From contig JAHLEZ010000032.1 of NCBI GenBank assembly GCA_020726505.1, forward strand, positions 124,001 to 188,000: a stretch of 64,000 nt of DNA, read 5' to 3'. The DNA is from Leptodontidium sp. MPI-SDFR-AT-0119. Taxonomy: Eukaryota; Ascomycota; Leotiomycetes; Helotiales; Leptodontidiaceae. The position numbers and the translations under genes are program-made. Shown one piece after another: positions 1 to 11,696 of the stretch (position 1 is the stretch's first letter; every line of letters begins with the position of its first letter). The notes under the pieces are model-generated. The model did not search any database. It was not told the DNA's origin and worked only from the letters and a program-made list of their open reading frames with translations.

Positions 1-540
1 ATCTACTGTGATCATGGGTAATATATGGAACCAGCTATGAGCAATATTTGGATGCCATTGTCATTAGAGACGGTTGTCACTTAGAAGAAGTGACAGCTTG
101 TTTTAGGTCTACTAGGGGTGGTGTGCGCCTCTTTTGGTTGGGTGTCGTTTATTTCTTTTTTAGCTGAAGGCTTTTTCCGCCGTCCCCGCCATCTTCTCTT
201 AATTCGAAAATGATCCGCATGTGTTCCCAGCACAGAACTCGACTTAATGGAGACGGCGCTTGGCTTTAAACAATATGAGCTATTCAAGGTGTTAACGGCA
301 GAGAATATTGTCTACAAACGGCCACAGCTAACTAATACGTCCCCCTTCCCTGTAGTATGTCAAACTTTAGTGAAGCGTCAGATTTTGCAGCTTTTTATCG
401 TATGTACTGTACAAGTAATTAGAATCCGAGACTCAACGCTTAGTGGGTCTTTAGCATCATTAGCCAACCGGCCCCCAGTATCCCGTATCCCAAGCTAAAC
501 GCCTGAGTCAGCAAATGGCAAGCAAATTAATGTCTAGCGT
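1..540. other. GC-balanced left flank, no gene recognised
   Basis: Base composition is near balanced and there is none of the stop-rich AT bias of the next 54 kb. Short open frames exist on both strands (for example about 81-287 minus and 247-498 plus), but neither resembles a known protein and neither has a convincing start context. It is probably unique flanking sequence just outside the RIPped block. Confidence 0.4.
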
Positions 541-1287
541 GGGCAAAATTAATCAAGCTAATCGATTAATAATCAGATTAATTGATTTGATTTGATTAGA
601 ATTAGAGTAATTAATCTAGATTAATTTAGATTAATTCGATTAATTCGATTAATGATTAACTTATAATAATATTAAATATATATATTTGTAATACTACTAA
701 GAAATAATGAACTGAATTATAAAAGTAGTTGATTTCTGATTAAAGAAAATTTATCTTTAAAAGAGAGAATCTTCGTTTATAAAAAAACTATTACTTTCTA
801 GTTGATTCTACTTGTAATAAATCATAACTAGTATATATAACTATTATAAGTTATAAAGGTATTAATTTATAATTAAATGTGATTGATTTATAATAAGTAG
901 AAATTTATCGAATTCTTTAGAAAAGATTTGGAATTAGCTAATAAATGAGGAATACTTGCTTATAAATACGTATTTTATAAATAAAACACTTTAATTTTTA
1001 TTCCCAAAATAGATTTTACTATTACTAATTTATATTAAAATCTTACTGATATATTACTTATTATAATTGACCTTATAATTAATAATTTCTTCAAAGGGTA
1101 TTTGGAATTATATAACAAATAAGAAACATTTACTTATAAATATGTATTCTATTAATAGAATACTACAAATTTTGATCTTAAAATAGAAATTACTATTAAT
1201 AGCTTATTTATAAACTTACCAGCTTCTTATTTATATATTATATATAAAATAAATAAATTTAAAATTAATCCTCGCTTAATCCAAATT
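541..1287. repeat. AT-rich degenerate repeats
   Basis: Positions 541-660 are low-complexity, built from GATTAATT/ATTAATCGATT-type words. From about 720 to 1,240 a loosely repeated unit of about 175 bp can be followed: a TTTGGAATTA word followed by a GCTTATAAATACGTATT-like word recurs near 929 and 1,103, and a weaker relative lies near 740. No protein-coding frame is visible. It is probably a decayed tandem repeat at the edge of the AT-rich block. Confidence 0.45.
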
Positions 1288-1573
1288 TGTTACGACCTAC
1301 GATGCGCCTCGTATTCTAACTGACACAGGCTCGTAGCATCGCTGGCTATGCGACGGCGCTAAGCCCGATAGGGAAGACTAAGTAGCGAGCCTGCGATATA
1401 TTAACGTGAATAGTACTCGACTACATTAGGCTTTATTAAGAGGGTCCTTTATATATATATACTCGAGCCCTCCCTTACGAAGAGCTCTCTTTTCTTCCTT
1501 GTCTTTTCTTCTCGATTCTGAGCGTAACTAGAGGCCCAAATATAAAACTAGAGTCTACTCGCCGTATTAACCT
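1288..1573 (+). repeat. Gypsy-E family LTR (solo or detached)
   Basis: Begins TGTTACGACC and aligns over nearly its whole length with the LTR at 54,768-55,067, sharing the TATATATATACTCGAGCC promoter-like stretch and the CTCGATTCTGAGCG stretch. Differences are mainly C/T and G/A. No Gypsy-E internal sequence follows it. The five bases before it (AAATT) do not match the five after the distant copy (GTTAT), so the two are not a simple LTR pair. The 3' end runs straight into an inverted fragment of the same LTR. Confidence 0.75.
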
Positions 1574-1660
1574 TATTACGGCTGGCCAGAGGTTAATACG
1601 GCGAGTTGACTTAAGCTTTGTATTTAGACTTAAGGCTACGCTCAGATTCTTTTACGTATA
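1574..1660 (-). repeat. Inverted fragment of the Gypsy-E LTR 3' end
   Basis: Reads on the minus strand as the last 85 bp or so of the Gypsy-E LTR, including ...CTCGCCGTATTAACC and GGCCAGCCGTAA. It abuts the forward LTR so that the CGCCGTATTAACC words form a palindrome around 1,560-1,605. This is a tail-to-tail LTR junction with no internal sequence between. Confidence 0.65.
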
Positions 1661-1672
1661 ATACTTTTCTCT

Positions 1673-3190
1673 TTAATCTATAAGTAAAATATTCTTATTA
1701 AAGTATAATATAAATTCGTTTAATAACTTTATTATATTTAAAGTTTCATAATTGTTATAAGTAATATAATTAGAGATAAAATTCCAATAATCATTAATAT
1801 TTAAGTCTTGTAGATTAGTATTAGGCGTATTAGACTCGATATAACAAGTGAAAGGGATAAGACTACTAAATAATCGATTGTCGTAAATAATATAAGCAAT
1901 AGTACTTGTAACTAATTTTAATTCGTAAGTTAATAATCTTTTATTATATAATCTTCTAATATTAAAACACGCACTAAGGTGTAATAAACACTCAGGGCAA
2001 TACTCGTCTTAATTAAGAGACTTAATACGAGGCTTATTAGTAATATAAATATCAGGGTCGTATTTACTTAAATATAAGTTAGATTTTTTATTAAATACTT
2101 CGATATCTTTAATAATATTATTATTCTTAATACAATCTCTTAAATTGTGGGTCTTATTAGCCTCTTTTTGTTGAAAACTACATAAGAGGCATAAGTCTTC
2201 GTATTCGTTTAACTTATAAGCTAGAGATATTACGCTTTTAATAAACTCTTTATATTTAGCTTTAGCTTCTAATATAATAGCTGACTCCAAGTCGATTTCA
2301 GAGCCGTAATCGCTTATATTATCTTAATTAATAAAGCTAGACGGACTTATATTTAAACTCTCGGTATTATATAATTCCGGATTAGAATTAGTTAATAAAG
2401 CCGGATTTAGTTGGTGGATATTAAAGGAGGAATTTAGAGGCTTGTAAATAGACGAGCTAGTTGTATTAAATAATTCTTCTCTACTTAATATATTCGTCAG
2501 AGGAGTATTATTAGACTTTAAATTAATAATGATATTTAAATCAAATTCAAGAAGGATTTTAAATCCTAATAAGGAGTCGTTTTTATTATAAATCGTCTTT
2601 TGCGTTATAAATTGAGCAAAAATTCGATATTATTAAGTACTCCCGAATTATACTTCGGGTATTAAGTTAATATATCTTCTGATATTAATTTATTCTTCGT
2701 TAGGAAATACAAACTTAATAGTCCCTGTAATATAATATACTCGTAATCGCATTTATTATTATAAATATCCCGATTAAGGCATATCTTAGACAGTAAAAAG
2801 CACTGGAAGCAAGCGAATCCATAAGGTATAAGCTTAGCTTTCTTAATAAATCGTTCTAATTTATAAAAGTTATTAATAAACTCTTTAGACGTAATATTAT
2901 TAGGGTAATATTTAATATTATTATTTGTAATATCGTCCCACGCAATCTTAGGGCTTATAAAACAATTAAAACAAAAGGTCTTATATAAATCAAACTTAGT
3001 TATAAGATTATTACTTGAGTCGAGCTTTATAGCCTCTTTATTATATAATAAGTCTTTGCTCTTGTTAATTATATTACTACTTTCTTTACATAAAGCATAT
3101 AGATTATACGTATTATCGCACTTTGTAATATATTTATTATTAAAATAATCTTCCAAGGTAATTCGATAACAGCGTTTATTATTTAAGAAG
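1673..3190 (-). pseudogene. RecQ-type telomere-linked helicase-like gene, C-terminal cysteine-rich part
   Basis: This is the 3' third of a helicase gene that continues at 10,054-11,548 and 13,172-13,816; Copia-A is inserted between. Joined across the target duplication, the frame runs from a C-R-x3-L-x4 stretch into paired-cysteine motifs (CFNCF at about 2,970, CFQCF at about 2,805, CLLC-x9-H-x3-C near 2,190, CPEC near 2,000). Such paired cysteines characterise the C-terminus of fungal telomere-linked RecQ proteins. Codon use is extremely AT-rich, yet long stretches are open (2,662-3,156 and about 2,300-2,600). In-frame TAA at about 2,009 and 2,325 sit where Gln would fit, and there is a frame change near 2,650. 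The frame closes with TAA at 1,673-1,675. Family assignment is by motif memory, so moderate certainty. Confidence 0.6.
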
Positions 3191-3408
3191 TGTCACGGTA
3201 CATGGTTAGCGGCACCTCTTACACGAGCCCACTGAACGGCCAGGTGTGCTTCCTGCACACCCACAACTAGCTAAACCTACCTACTTTATATATATATAAC
3301 TAGCTTTCCCCCTCTTAACGAGAGGGCGGAGTACTTCTCAATTAATCTTTTGCTCCCCACTACTTTACTAATTCTCACTTCTTTACTCTTTTAGTATTCT
3401 ACGTGATA
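3191..3408 (+). repeat. Copia-A 5' LTR
   Basis: 218 bp from TGTCACGG to CTACGTGATA. The terminal bases form an imperfect inverted repeat (TGTCACG / CGTGATA, the final CA mutated to TA). It contains a TTTATATATATATAAC TATA-like run at about 3,283-3,300. Pairs with 9,836-10,053. Confidence 0.92.
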
Positions 3409-3540
3409 GTTAAGAGCCATATAACTCTCAGAGCCCCGACAATTCATACTCGGTAGAATACTACTCTACATCTTCTTCTCTACTCTCTCTAACAATTACC
3501 GCACGTCTTCACTTACGCTCTATTTTCTAGGAAATCAACC

Positions 3541-6500
3541 ATGGCCGACTCTAGGAGCGACCGCATCAAGGACCGGAAGGGCTGGACTAAATTTAACACC
3601 GAATTTTAAGCTCAAGCGTATAACAGAGGCCTTTAGCCGCTCGTCGACCCTAATAGACCTAATGTTCCGTCTCCTGCAACAAATCCACCAGTTTTTAACA
3701 CAGAGACTGAGTTTCTTTAAAAGAAAAATACAGAACGATTAGACGGCACACCGGTAATACTCTTTTCCGTAGTCGAATCTAAATACAATAGAGCCTTTAA
3801 GGTCTTTATTGTCGAGAAAAGCGACTAGAGCAACGTGGTTACTAAATACAATCAACTCTACACTTAAGTTATTGACTATATTAACCCCTCACTCTTCGAG
3901 ATCATTTCCTTAACTTAAGTCAACGAGCGCACCTATACTATTCAGAAGATCGTACGGGAGCTTCGCCAGTACTACGCCCCCTCTAAGCCCACTAACCTGC
4001 GCGACATCGAATTGACTTATTCTCTCTTAATATAACAAGCTTACGACGGTCGTATTAATGTTATAACTTAGTGCCGAAACTAGTTCTTGTCTTACCACGA
4101 GTGCAAATCAGCCGGTTCTGAGCTCGTTTTAGGACCCCTTGCCACGGAAAGGTTCCTAAACGCCGTCGGAGCCAAATAGGACCTTGTTTTCGCTAAGAAC
4201 TGCAAAGACGAGCTCATTATAGAGGACTAAGTGCTCGGAAGCTGGACGGAAGTTAGGGAACCGAAACACTCCTTATTATATTATAGATTATAGTTTCAGC
4301 GAGTTATAAAAGACGTAAAGTCTACTAAAAAGCACGGCCTTTACCTCGGAAACGGCATTTTTGCAACCCTTGGCGGTAGACGAGATAGGGAGTACTATAA
4401 GTGCCCTTATATAATCGCTTTCTCGGATCTAAATTCTAAATACTATTAGAAACCGACTACTTATAACTGTCTCAAGGCCGCACTTTATAGTTAAACCACC
4501 AGAAAGCACCGAGTGACTCTTAATCAAGCCGAGCTTATTCGAAAAGAAGTAAACAAACCGGAGTAGAGTGCTCTACGTAAGACCGTTTTAGTTAAAGAGC
4601 CGAACAAGGCAAGAGCTAAGATCCCCAAAACTTTTAATAAACTTATTTTAAAGATCACATGCGTCACTATAGACCCTTCGGCTCTTTAGACCCTCGGCAT
4701 ATTCACGCTTAGCAACGGCCGACATCCGCTCTACTAGAGTACTCTTCTCGATAACTACAGTGTTATAGACGTAATTAATGACAAGTCTCTTTTAGTCTTA
4801 GGCTCTTTTATTCCGTCAAGTCACGAGGACGTAGTCGAAGCTGGCACATCTAGCCTACCCGTTGTTAGTAGAGGTCGTCGTCTTTTAAAGAACGCGCTTA
4901 CCACTCCGGGAGGTATAATCGATTTAGAGCTCACGAATGTGGCAGTTATTAAAGGTTTTTATATTTACATTATCTCAGAGGCAAGGCTCTTAAACGTAGG
5001 GCTGTAAATTAATAGTTTTGACGCAACTTTACGTCTTAGGGAGCCTACTAATAATAGTGTTATGTGCACTTTAGTTCGGAAGTATCAACTAGTTTTCTTT
5101 GAATATAAGAACACTTTAAACTACCTTATTCCATCTATTTTGTTAAGTAATGCTAGTACATTATTATATCTTATCTTTGCGCGCACACTAAGACCCTTTA
5201 GGAGATCGAGAAATTACCTCAAGCCACGCACAGATTCAGAAGAAGTATAACATACGAGAGTAAGGCACCTTAGCCCCAAGGCTCTTTATATACTAGTAAA
5301 GAATACTAAGAACGTCAAAATCGAGGGAACAAGTAGAGTTAAATGCGAGTACTACTCTATAACTCGAGCTGCAAATGTTAATTCTCGAAGGCCCTCAGAG
5401 AACGTATCTCCACGACCATTTTAGAGACTTGCGTGGGACCTTTTCGACTATGACCCCAATTACGACAGTTCTAATTAATTACTTGTTATTAAAGACGAGT
5501 ATAGTAGAAAAATCCTTATTTTCCCGACTCTAAACAAATCATTAATAGTGATATTAGAAATCTTATAATTTATCGACAATTAAATTAAACAAAAGTACGG
5601 CCTTTATATTTATATTTTAAAGCACGACAACGAGAAAATAGTAATCCCTCCTTATAATATATCGAGATACTAAAAGTGGACTTAATAGTAAGGTATCTAA
5701 ATCGAGTTGAGTCCGACTTATACTCACGAACCGAATAGTCTCTTAGAGTGTGCCGGAAAGGAAATTATCGAAAAGTCAATCACAATACGAGTAGCTGTAG
5801 GCCTCCCGGAAGCTCTTTAGCCAGAAGTTACTTAAGCGGCAGCGTTTTTATATAATATAAGCCCGCTAAAGAGTCGAGGCTAGAAATCGCCTAACGAGAC
5901 CCTTAATACTTAGTTTCGCGGTTATTTCCGCTTCTACGACTTAATTATAATTAAGAAATTAACTATAAACCTTCGACCGGACTAAAATAGGATATACACT
6001 TACGAATCGCGAGTTTACCTTCTAATTAAGGATCGGGAAATAAGAAACAATAAACGAGTATTTAAGGTGCTCCTTAGAGCTCACATTAGTTATCTTATTA
6101 GCTACGTTACCAGTAATATATACAAGATCTAAGTGCCAATTTTACACTAAGTTATTATCTCACGGAATATGACCTTCGACGAGAACGTCTTCTTTAATTC
6201 AGCCGAGCACGAGAAATAGGCCGGCTAGCTTATTTCTAAAGCCAAAGACGTAATAGAAGCTATTAAAGAAGACGAAATTCAAGACGTTAAATTAATCCTT
6301 AAGGAAATCGGACTATTTAATATAGACTTAACGGAAACTAGAGCTCTCAAAGAGCCGAGCGGTACTCCTGGCCTCCTAAACTCAGGGGTGATAAAGAAAG
6401 CAAATTTACCGTAGGCTTAAAGAGGTCTTAGACTTTAGTCTCTAAAGAGTACACTACCTCTAGTTTAGAGATCTAGTGTCTCTTAAATGCCTCTTACGAA

Positions 6501-8722
6501 TTTAACTACAGATGAACTACTTTATATAAGTATACCTCCGCCTAAAAAGAGCGCTAGTATGCCCGTAGCTATTATACTAAAGAATTATACTTATTTATAA
6601 GTAGTAATTCTAGTATATATTCCCCTTATTATAATAAAAGAAGCCCTTACTTAAGTAGTAGATAAAGCCCCCGCGTATATAAGTAAGCTAACGGTACTCG
6701 CCGTGGATAAAGCCTCTCTTATAAAATCAAGTGAGAATAAACCGGCTAAGCGAATCGAAATTAGAGAAGCCTCTCTAGTTAAAAAAAAGCGCTAGTCAAA
6801 ACTAAAGGGAGCTTAGCCCTAACGTAAGAGTAATCGAATAGCCGGAGCTTCGTTAAGAGTAAGTAAACCGCTGTGAAAAGGAGTATATAGTCAACGCAAG
6901 AGTAATCGAATCACTAGAGTTAATCTATTAATTCTTGTAACTATAAGCTCTATAAAAATAGTACAAAGCGCGGAAACGATCGATTTTACTTAGGCAATCC
7001 CTAAGTATTTTAACACCTCTTTTGTAAATCTTTATCTATTTGAAGATTAAGAGGGTGAAGAGCTTACTACGTTATATAATGTGATTTTTGTAGCAATTCT
7101 TCTTAAATTAAAAGAAGCGAAGAAGATTTCAATACTAGACTTTAGCTCAAGCACTTCAAAAATAAAGCTACCTTGAGTTCATCAGAAAGACGCTCTAAAA
7201 GAGCTAAGGTCCTAGAAAGATCTGGCAGATTATTAATTCGGAGAGTAGTTTAAGACCGACGTAAAGCTTAAAATCAAAAACCTAGAATCCAGAGACTATT
7301 AGAGAGTCGTGAAAGAAACCGAAGCTAAATCAATAAAGCTTATGCCGTTAATATGGGTTTTTACTTATAAAGAGGCTCCAGATAATTATATTTCTCGATA
7401 CCGATTAAGGCTAGTCGTACGAGGCGATCTCTAAGACAAGGCTATTATACTCTCAACGTACGCCGCAACCCTCACATCAAAGAGTTTCCGATTAGCCATG
7501 GCTCTAGCCGCGTATTTTGACTTAGAAATACGGCAATTCGACGTTATTAACGCATTTATTAATACGGTTCGGAGTAAAGATTCGCCACCGGTCTTATGCT
7601 AGCTACTAGACGGCTATCGCTCTTATAACTTATACGTTGAGGTTAATCGAGCACTATACGGCATAAGAGACTCTCCTTCTTTATAGTATAAGGAGTTCAC
7701 TAAGACTCTTATATAGCTCTATTTAATCGCAAGTAAAGAAAAACCTTATATGTTTTTTAATTAAAAGAAAAAGATATTTATATTATTCTTTATAAACGAC
7801 ATTCTAGTCCTTTACTATAAGAACGATCTCACTTTAGCCAAAGCTGTGATCACTAGAATTCATCAAGTATATAAGCTTCGCGAGATAAAGACAATAGACT
7901 AGTTCCTTAAAGTCAAGATTATTAAGAATCAAGCACAAGGAACAATCTCTCTTATTCACGACATATATATCAAGAAAATCGCTAATAAATTCAATCTAAC
8001 GACATTATTACTAAGGAGTACACTACTTCCAGGAGTCGAGCTCACTAAATATAAAGGCATAGCTCCTTTTGGTCGAATAAAGGAGTACTAAGAAAAGGTC
8101 GGATTAGTGCTTTACCCGGCAATTCTTATTAGACCCGATATTATATACGCAGCTTCGCGATTATCTCACTTCTTAACAAATCCAAGCGAAGAGCATATTA
8201 AGGCTGTAAATTGGACAATTAAATACCTTTGGAGCACTCGATACCTGGCTATTCAGTACTTAATAGAACAGCAAGAAATTCAGCTATTTATTGCCTTAGA
8301 TACTTCTTTTGCCGACAATGCCGAGACTCGACGATTATCCCAAGGCTTTACCGCTACTCTCTTCGGAGGTATTTTTGACTAGAAAGCTAGTTTACAAGCC
8401 ACAGTTACTACTTTAACTACTGAAGTAGAGTTACTAAGAGTTAAAAGAACTGCTAAGGCAATAATAGTACTTAAAAGGTTGTTTATAGAGATCCTTCTTG
8501 ACTTAAGAGAAGTCTAAAAAATCCACTGCGATAATAAGCAAACAATTCGACTAATTATAAGCGAAGGCGAGCGAATTACAACAAAGCTACGCCACGTTAA
8601 TATTTAAAATATGTAGCTTCGTCAGGAGTACTCTAAGGGTACTTTTGAGATCACTTATTTATTTACAACGGAGATGCTAGCCCTCAAAATCCGCCCTCTA
8701 CTACTATTAAGGCCATTTCCAG
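3541..8722 (+). pseudogene. Copia-A gag-pol polyprotein, RIP-inactivated
   Basis: The frame opens with ATG at 3,541 (MADSRSDRIK...) and meets its first stop about 20 codons later. Recognisable parts: a zinc-binding integrase head near 5,250-5,400; an integrase core with WDLFDYD at about 5,433 and KDEYSRK at about 5,490; an RT core with FDVINAFIN at about 7,535-7,565 and FINDI at about 7,790 where Copia has YVDD; and the downstream region at about 8,107-8,380, open for 91 codons, with FIALDTSFADNAETRRLSQGF as the RNase H start. The last recognisable piece is the RNase H DNKQTIRL motif near 8,530. Numerous TAA/TAG codons fall at likely Gln positions. Not functional. Confidence 0.88.
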
Positions 8723-8740
8723 GAATCCGAACCTCTTAAA

Positions 8741-8866
8741 GTAAATACAAGGGGTAACTTAGTTGTTTAGGGGTTCTTAAGCCCCGCCTCATATAAAACA
8801 ATATAACGTAACGTAAGAACGTAAATATAAGGGGTAACTTTATTATTTATGGGGTTCTTAAGCCCC
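8741..8866 (+). repeat. Direct repeat pair in the Copia-A 3' region
   Basis: Two copies of a unit of about 45 bp (8,741-8,785 and 8,821-8,866) sharing GTAAATAYAAGGGGTAACTT and GGGGTTCTTAAGCCCC, spaced 80 bp start to start. GGGGTTCTTAAGCCCC is itself a near-palindrome able to form a hairpin. The pair lies immediately after the end of the polyprotein, so it may be a transcription or RNA-processing signal, but this is inference. Confidence 0.6.
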
Positions 8867-8904
8867 AGAAGTACACTATTACTGCTCACAAGCGCCCGTC
8901 CTCC

Positions 8905-9630
8905 TTTAACTCTAGAGTTGTCTGGAGAGTAGCCTAATATTAGTTAAGAAACTTTTAAGGTTAGCGAGCTTAATAAAAGGGTTCCTGTGATTACTTACGT
9001 TTTAAGGCTCGTCGGCCTCAATCGCCTTAATGAGATAAGTAGCGAAGGGAGTTACCTTAGTAGAATAAGGGACACATTTGTGCCTAAAAGAGCACTGAAA
9101 GCACCGAGTATCACGCTCGGCAGTATTCTCCTGGTAAACGCTAGGTAACGAACTATCCTTGCCCTTCGTGCTACTAAGGGCCGAACGAGCGTAGTACTAG
9201 TAAGGCACCACGCGGCGCGCACCGGTAATAAGAACCGACTTCTTCTTCTTAGTCTCGGCGGCCTTACTAAAGGAGCTAGTAGAGCCAGTAAGGGAGGAGA
9301 GCGCAGTAGGGGCCGTAGAGGGCTCTCTTTAGCCTCTGGCGAAGGAGGAACTTAACTCTATAAAGGGAGTAAGTGAACTCTAACCCCGAGGGGAAGGAAT
9401 TCCTAGGGAAGAGGGAGGGGGGGGGATTTAACTTAAAACATCGTTTAGAGTGTACTCTTAAATGTCCGCGAGTATATTAGCTACGGCGAAGCGCTTAGAG
9501 GCGGCGGCAGGGGAGGAGGGGCCGGCGGGGACACGAGCTAGAATAGTACTAGCGTCGGAAAAGATTTGTTTATTATAGTTAGCCCTTATAAATTTAGTCT
9601 CACAATTAGCTAGCCAAATGCCGACTCTTC
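8905..9630 (-). pseudogene. Antisense reading frame in the Copia-A 3' region, cysteine-motif protein
   Basis: On the strand opposite to gag-pol, one frame stays in register for about 240 codons and is broken only by TAA/TAG codons, each replaceable by Gln. It encodes a Pro/Ser/Ala-rich N-terminal half (about 9,535-9,320), a run of four lysines (about 9,250) and a compact Cys motif, RCFQCSFRHKC at about 9,120-9,090, followed by a hydrophobic helix-like tail. The stretch is clearly more GC-rich than the rest of Copia-A. The function is unknown. Copia-B and Copia-C have antisense frames at the same relative place. Chance antisense opening cannot be excluded without a protein search. Confidence 0.55.
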
Positions 9631-9835
9631 AACTTCGATCACTACACTAAGGGAACACTACTTAACTTACGGAAGACATTATTATTATTATTATTATTAA
9701 GGTTAAAGTTAAAATTAACGTTAAAGTTATTATTATTAGAGGAAAATTTATAAACAAAAACAAACTCTTATACTACTAAATATTATTTTCCCGTCTTCTT
9801 TTAGCCTAGCGTAGTCGCTTTATAGCTAGGGGGTA

Positions 9836-10053
9836 TATCACAGTACATAGTTAGCGGCACCTCTTACGCGAGCTTACTAAACGGCTAAGTGTGCTTCCTA
9901 CACACTTACAACTAACTAAACCTACTTACTTTATATATATATAGCTAGCTTTCCCCCTCTTAACGAGAGGGCGGAGTACTTCTTAATCAATCTTTTACTC
10001 CCTACTACTTTACTAATTCTCACTTCTCTACTCTTTTAGTATTCTACGTGATA
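9836..10053 (+). repeat. Copia-A 3' LTR
   Basis: 218 bp, same length as the 5' LTR, from TATCACAG to CTACGTGATA, then the AGAAG target duplication. More C-to-T and G-to-A changes than the 5' copy. Confidence 0.92.
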
Positions 10054-11548
10054 AGAAGTCTAACAAGTAGTTATAATCGATCGCTTGAAAGGCCTCTAAC
10101 GATATAATATTATTATAAATACTCGTATCCTTCTTAGCTAAATAATTATTTGGATTTATTATAATAAAAGCGTCGCTGAGTTGATTATTACGACCGATTC
10201 GACCAATCATTTAATCTAGTGATACTAGGCTATTAATAAGCCCAAAATATATAAAGTATTTAATATTAATATTATGGATTCCGACACTTAAAGCGATTGT
10301 ACTTATTAAAGTATCTTCTTTATTCGTATTATAATTATTTAATATTATATCTTTATCCTCTTTATTACTATAATAACAAGAAACCTTTAAAATATTACTT
10401 AAGAACTCGCAGTTGTCTTTAGTATTAGTAAATATAATTATCTGATCTAAATTGAGATTTTAAATTAATATATAAGTCCTTGAGTGTATTTAACGCCGTT
10501 TCTTTCTCTTCGACTTTGATAATATTATAACTTATATTAGACCTCGTCGTCGGAGCCCTTATAATATAATTTTGACTAATATTAAATTTATCTTCTAATA
10601 ATAATAATAAATCCTTGGAAAGTAGCGGAAATAAAGACTAATAGAGTAATATATTTAATAATAGAACTAATATATTTAAGTTGGTATCGGAACTCTTCTT
10701 CTAAGATAAATAAGTGCGTCTCGTCGAGAAATATAAGAAAATCCTCTTTATTATTAATTAAGGTTAATAAATAAGCGTGGAATAAAGGATTAATTAAATC
10801 CTGAATATTTAATAAGATTAAATTACCAAAGACGGGCTGATACGGCTTATAAATTTGAGCATTTAAATTTAGGCTTTTAGCTCTTGTAAATAAGTCCTCT
10901 TGTAGGCTAACTCGAGGACTAATAATAAAGTGTTTTTTATAAGTATTAATAAAGCTAGGGAGAAAGAATAAGAGGCTTTTGCCGCTATTAGTCCAGCTAA
11001 TATAAGTAATATAAGGTGTTTGCGTTAATAAGATTTGATTAATAACTTGTTCTTGCTTGTCGGATTTATATTTCGCCGTGGAATGGTTTAATAACTCTCT
11101 TAATTTAATTAATATTATATCCGAGGTTAAATTGAGTTTATTTAAACTTAATAAGTCTTGATTTAATATAATTCGGTTTGATCTTTAATACTCAGATCTT
11201 TGAGAGTATTAATATGATTATTATCTTGATTATAAACTGTCTTATAAGTATTTAAAGTATTTAAATCCGACGTATTTAATTTCGGCTTTTTTAAAAAGAG
11301 ATTAGACGATATACTCGACTTTTGCCTCTGGTGTTTATTAGGATTAATACTCTTATAAGGGTTATAATTAGCGTCGATTAAATTAAAATATTGAAAGAAT
11401 TGGATAGTAAAATCCAAGGACTTTTGCTCGAGGCTTAGAGTACTATTATTATTAATAGTATTCGCGCGGCCGTATAATAAATTAGTCGTTCTCGTCGAGT
11501 GATTAGCTTGTAAATCCTCGATTAGATCTTCGGTATCGCTCTCTAACT
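10054..11548 (-). pseudogene. RecQ-type telomere-linked helicase-like gene, helicase core
   Basis: The middle part of the interrupted gene, with superfamily 2 helicase motifs in order on the minus strand: motif I SWTNSGKSLLFFLPS at about 11,015-10,970 (Walker A with Asn where Gly is usual), motif II FLDETH at about 10,730 (DETH for DExH), motif III ISATF near 10,645, the RecQ-like second domain, and motif VI (stop)MIGRIGR at about 10,212-10,190. The TAA before MIGRIGR sits where RecQ has the conserved Gln, so it is a CAA-to-TAA change in a key residue. Single-base frame changes appear near 11,160, 10,635 and 10,450. The gene would be an ATP-dependent DNA helicase of the kind found next to fungal telomeres; it is now a pseudogene. 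Confidence 0.7.
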
Positions 11549-11696
11549 TGTGACGTAACGGGCTTTCTAATTCCTATATACGTTCTTAGAATACAAAGTA
11601 AAGATTAAAGATCAAGAGATCAAGAGAAGTTAAATAAGGGCTTGCGGCCTGAGGCCTGTAAGGCACTAATCTATGGCGATGCGCTAGCTCGTCACA
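11549..11696 (-). repeat. Gag-only element 3' LTR
   Basis: 148 bp, TGTGACGTAAC...CTCGTCACA as read on the plus strand. Nearly identical to 13,024-13,171; the few differences (such as GTAACGG versus GCAACGG and CACTAAT versus CACCAAT) are transitions. Confidence 0.9.

Larger units (their letters stand above)
3191..10053 (+). mobile_element. Copia-A, decayed Ty1/Copia LTR retrotransposon
   Basis: A complete but inactivated element of 6,863 bp with two 218-bp LTRs (3,191-3,408 and 9,836-10,053) and a 5-bp target duplication AGAAG (3,186-3,190 and 10,054-10,058). LTR differences are almost all transitions, as expected for RIP. Domain order in the plus frame is gag, GAG-pre-integrase, integrase, reverse transcriptase, RNase H, which is the Copia order. 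An extra 1.1 kb lies between RNase H and the 3' LTR and holds a direct repeat and an antisense reading frame. The element interrupts the RecQ-like helicase just after its helicase motif VI region. Confidence 0.92.
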
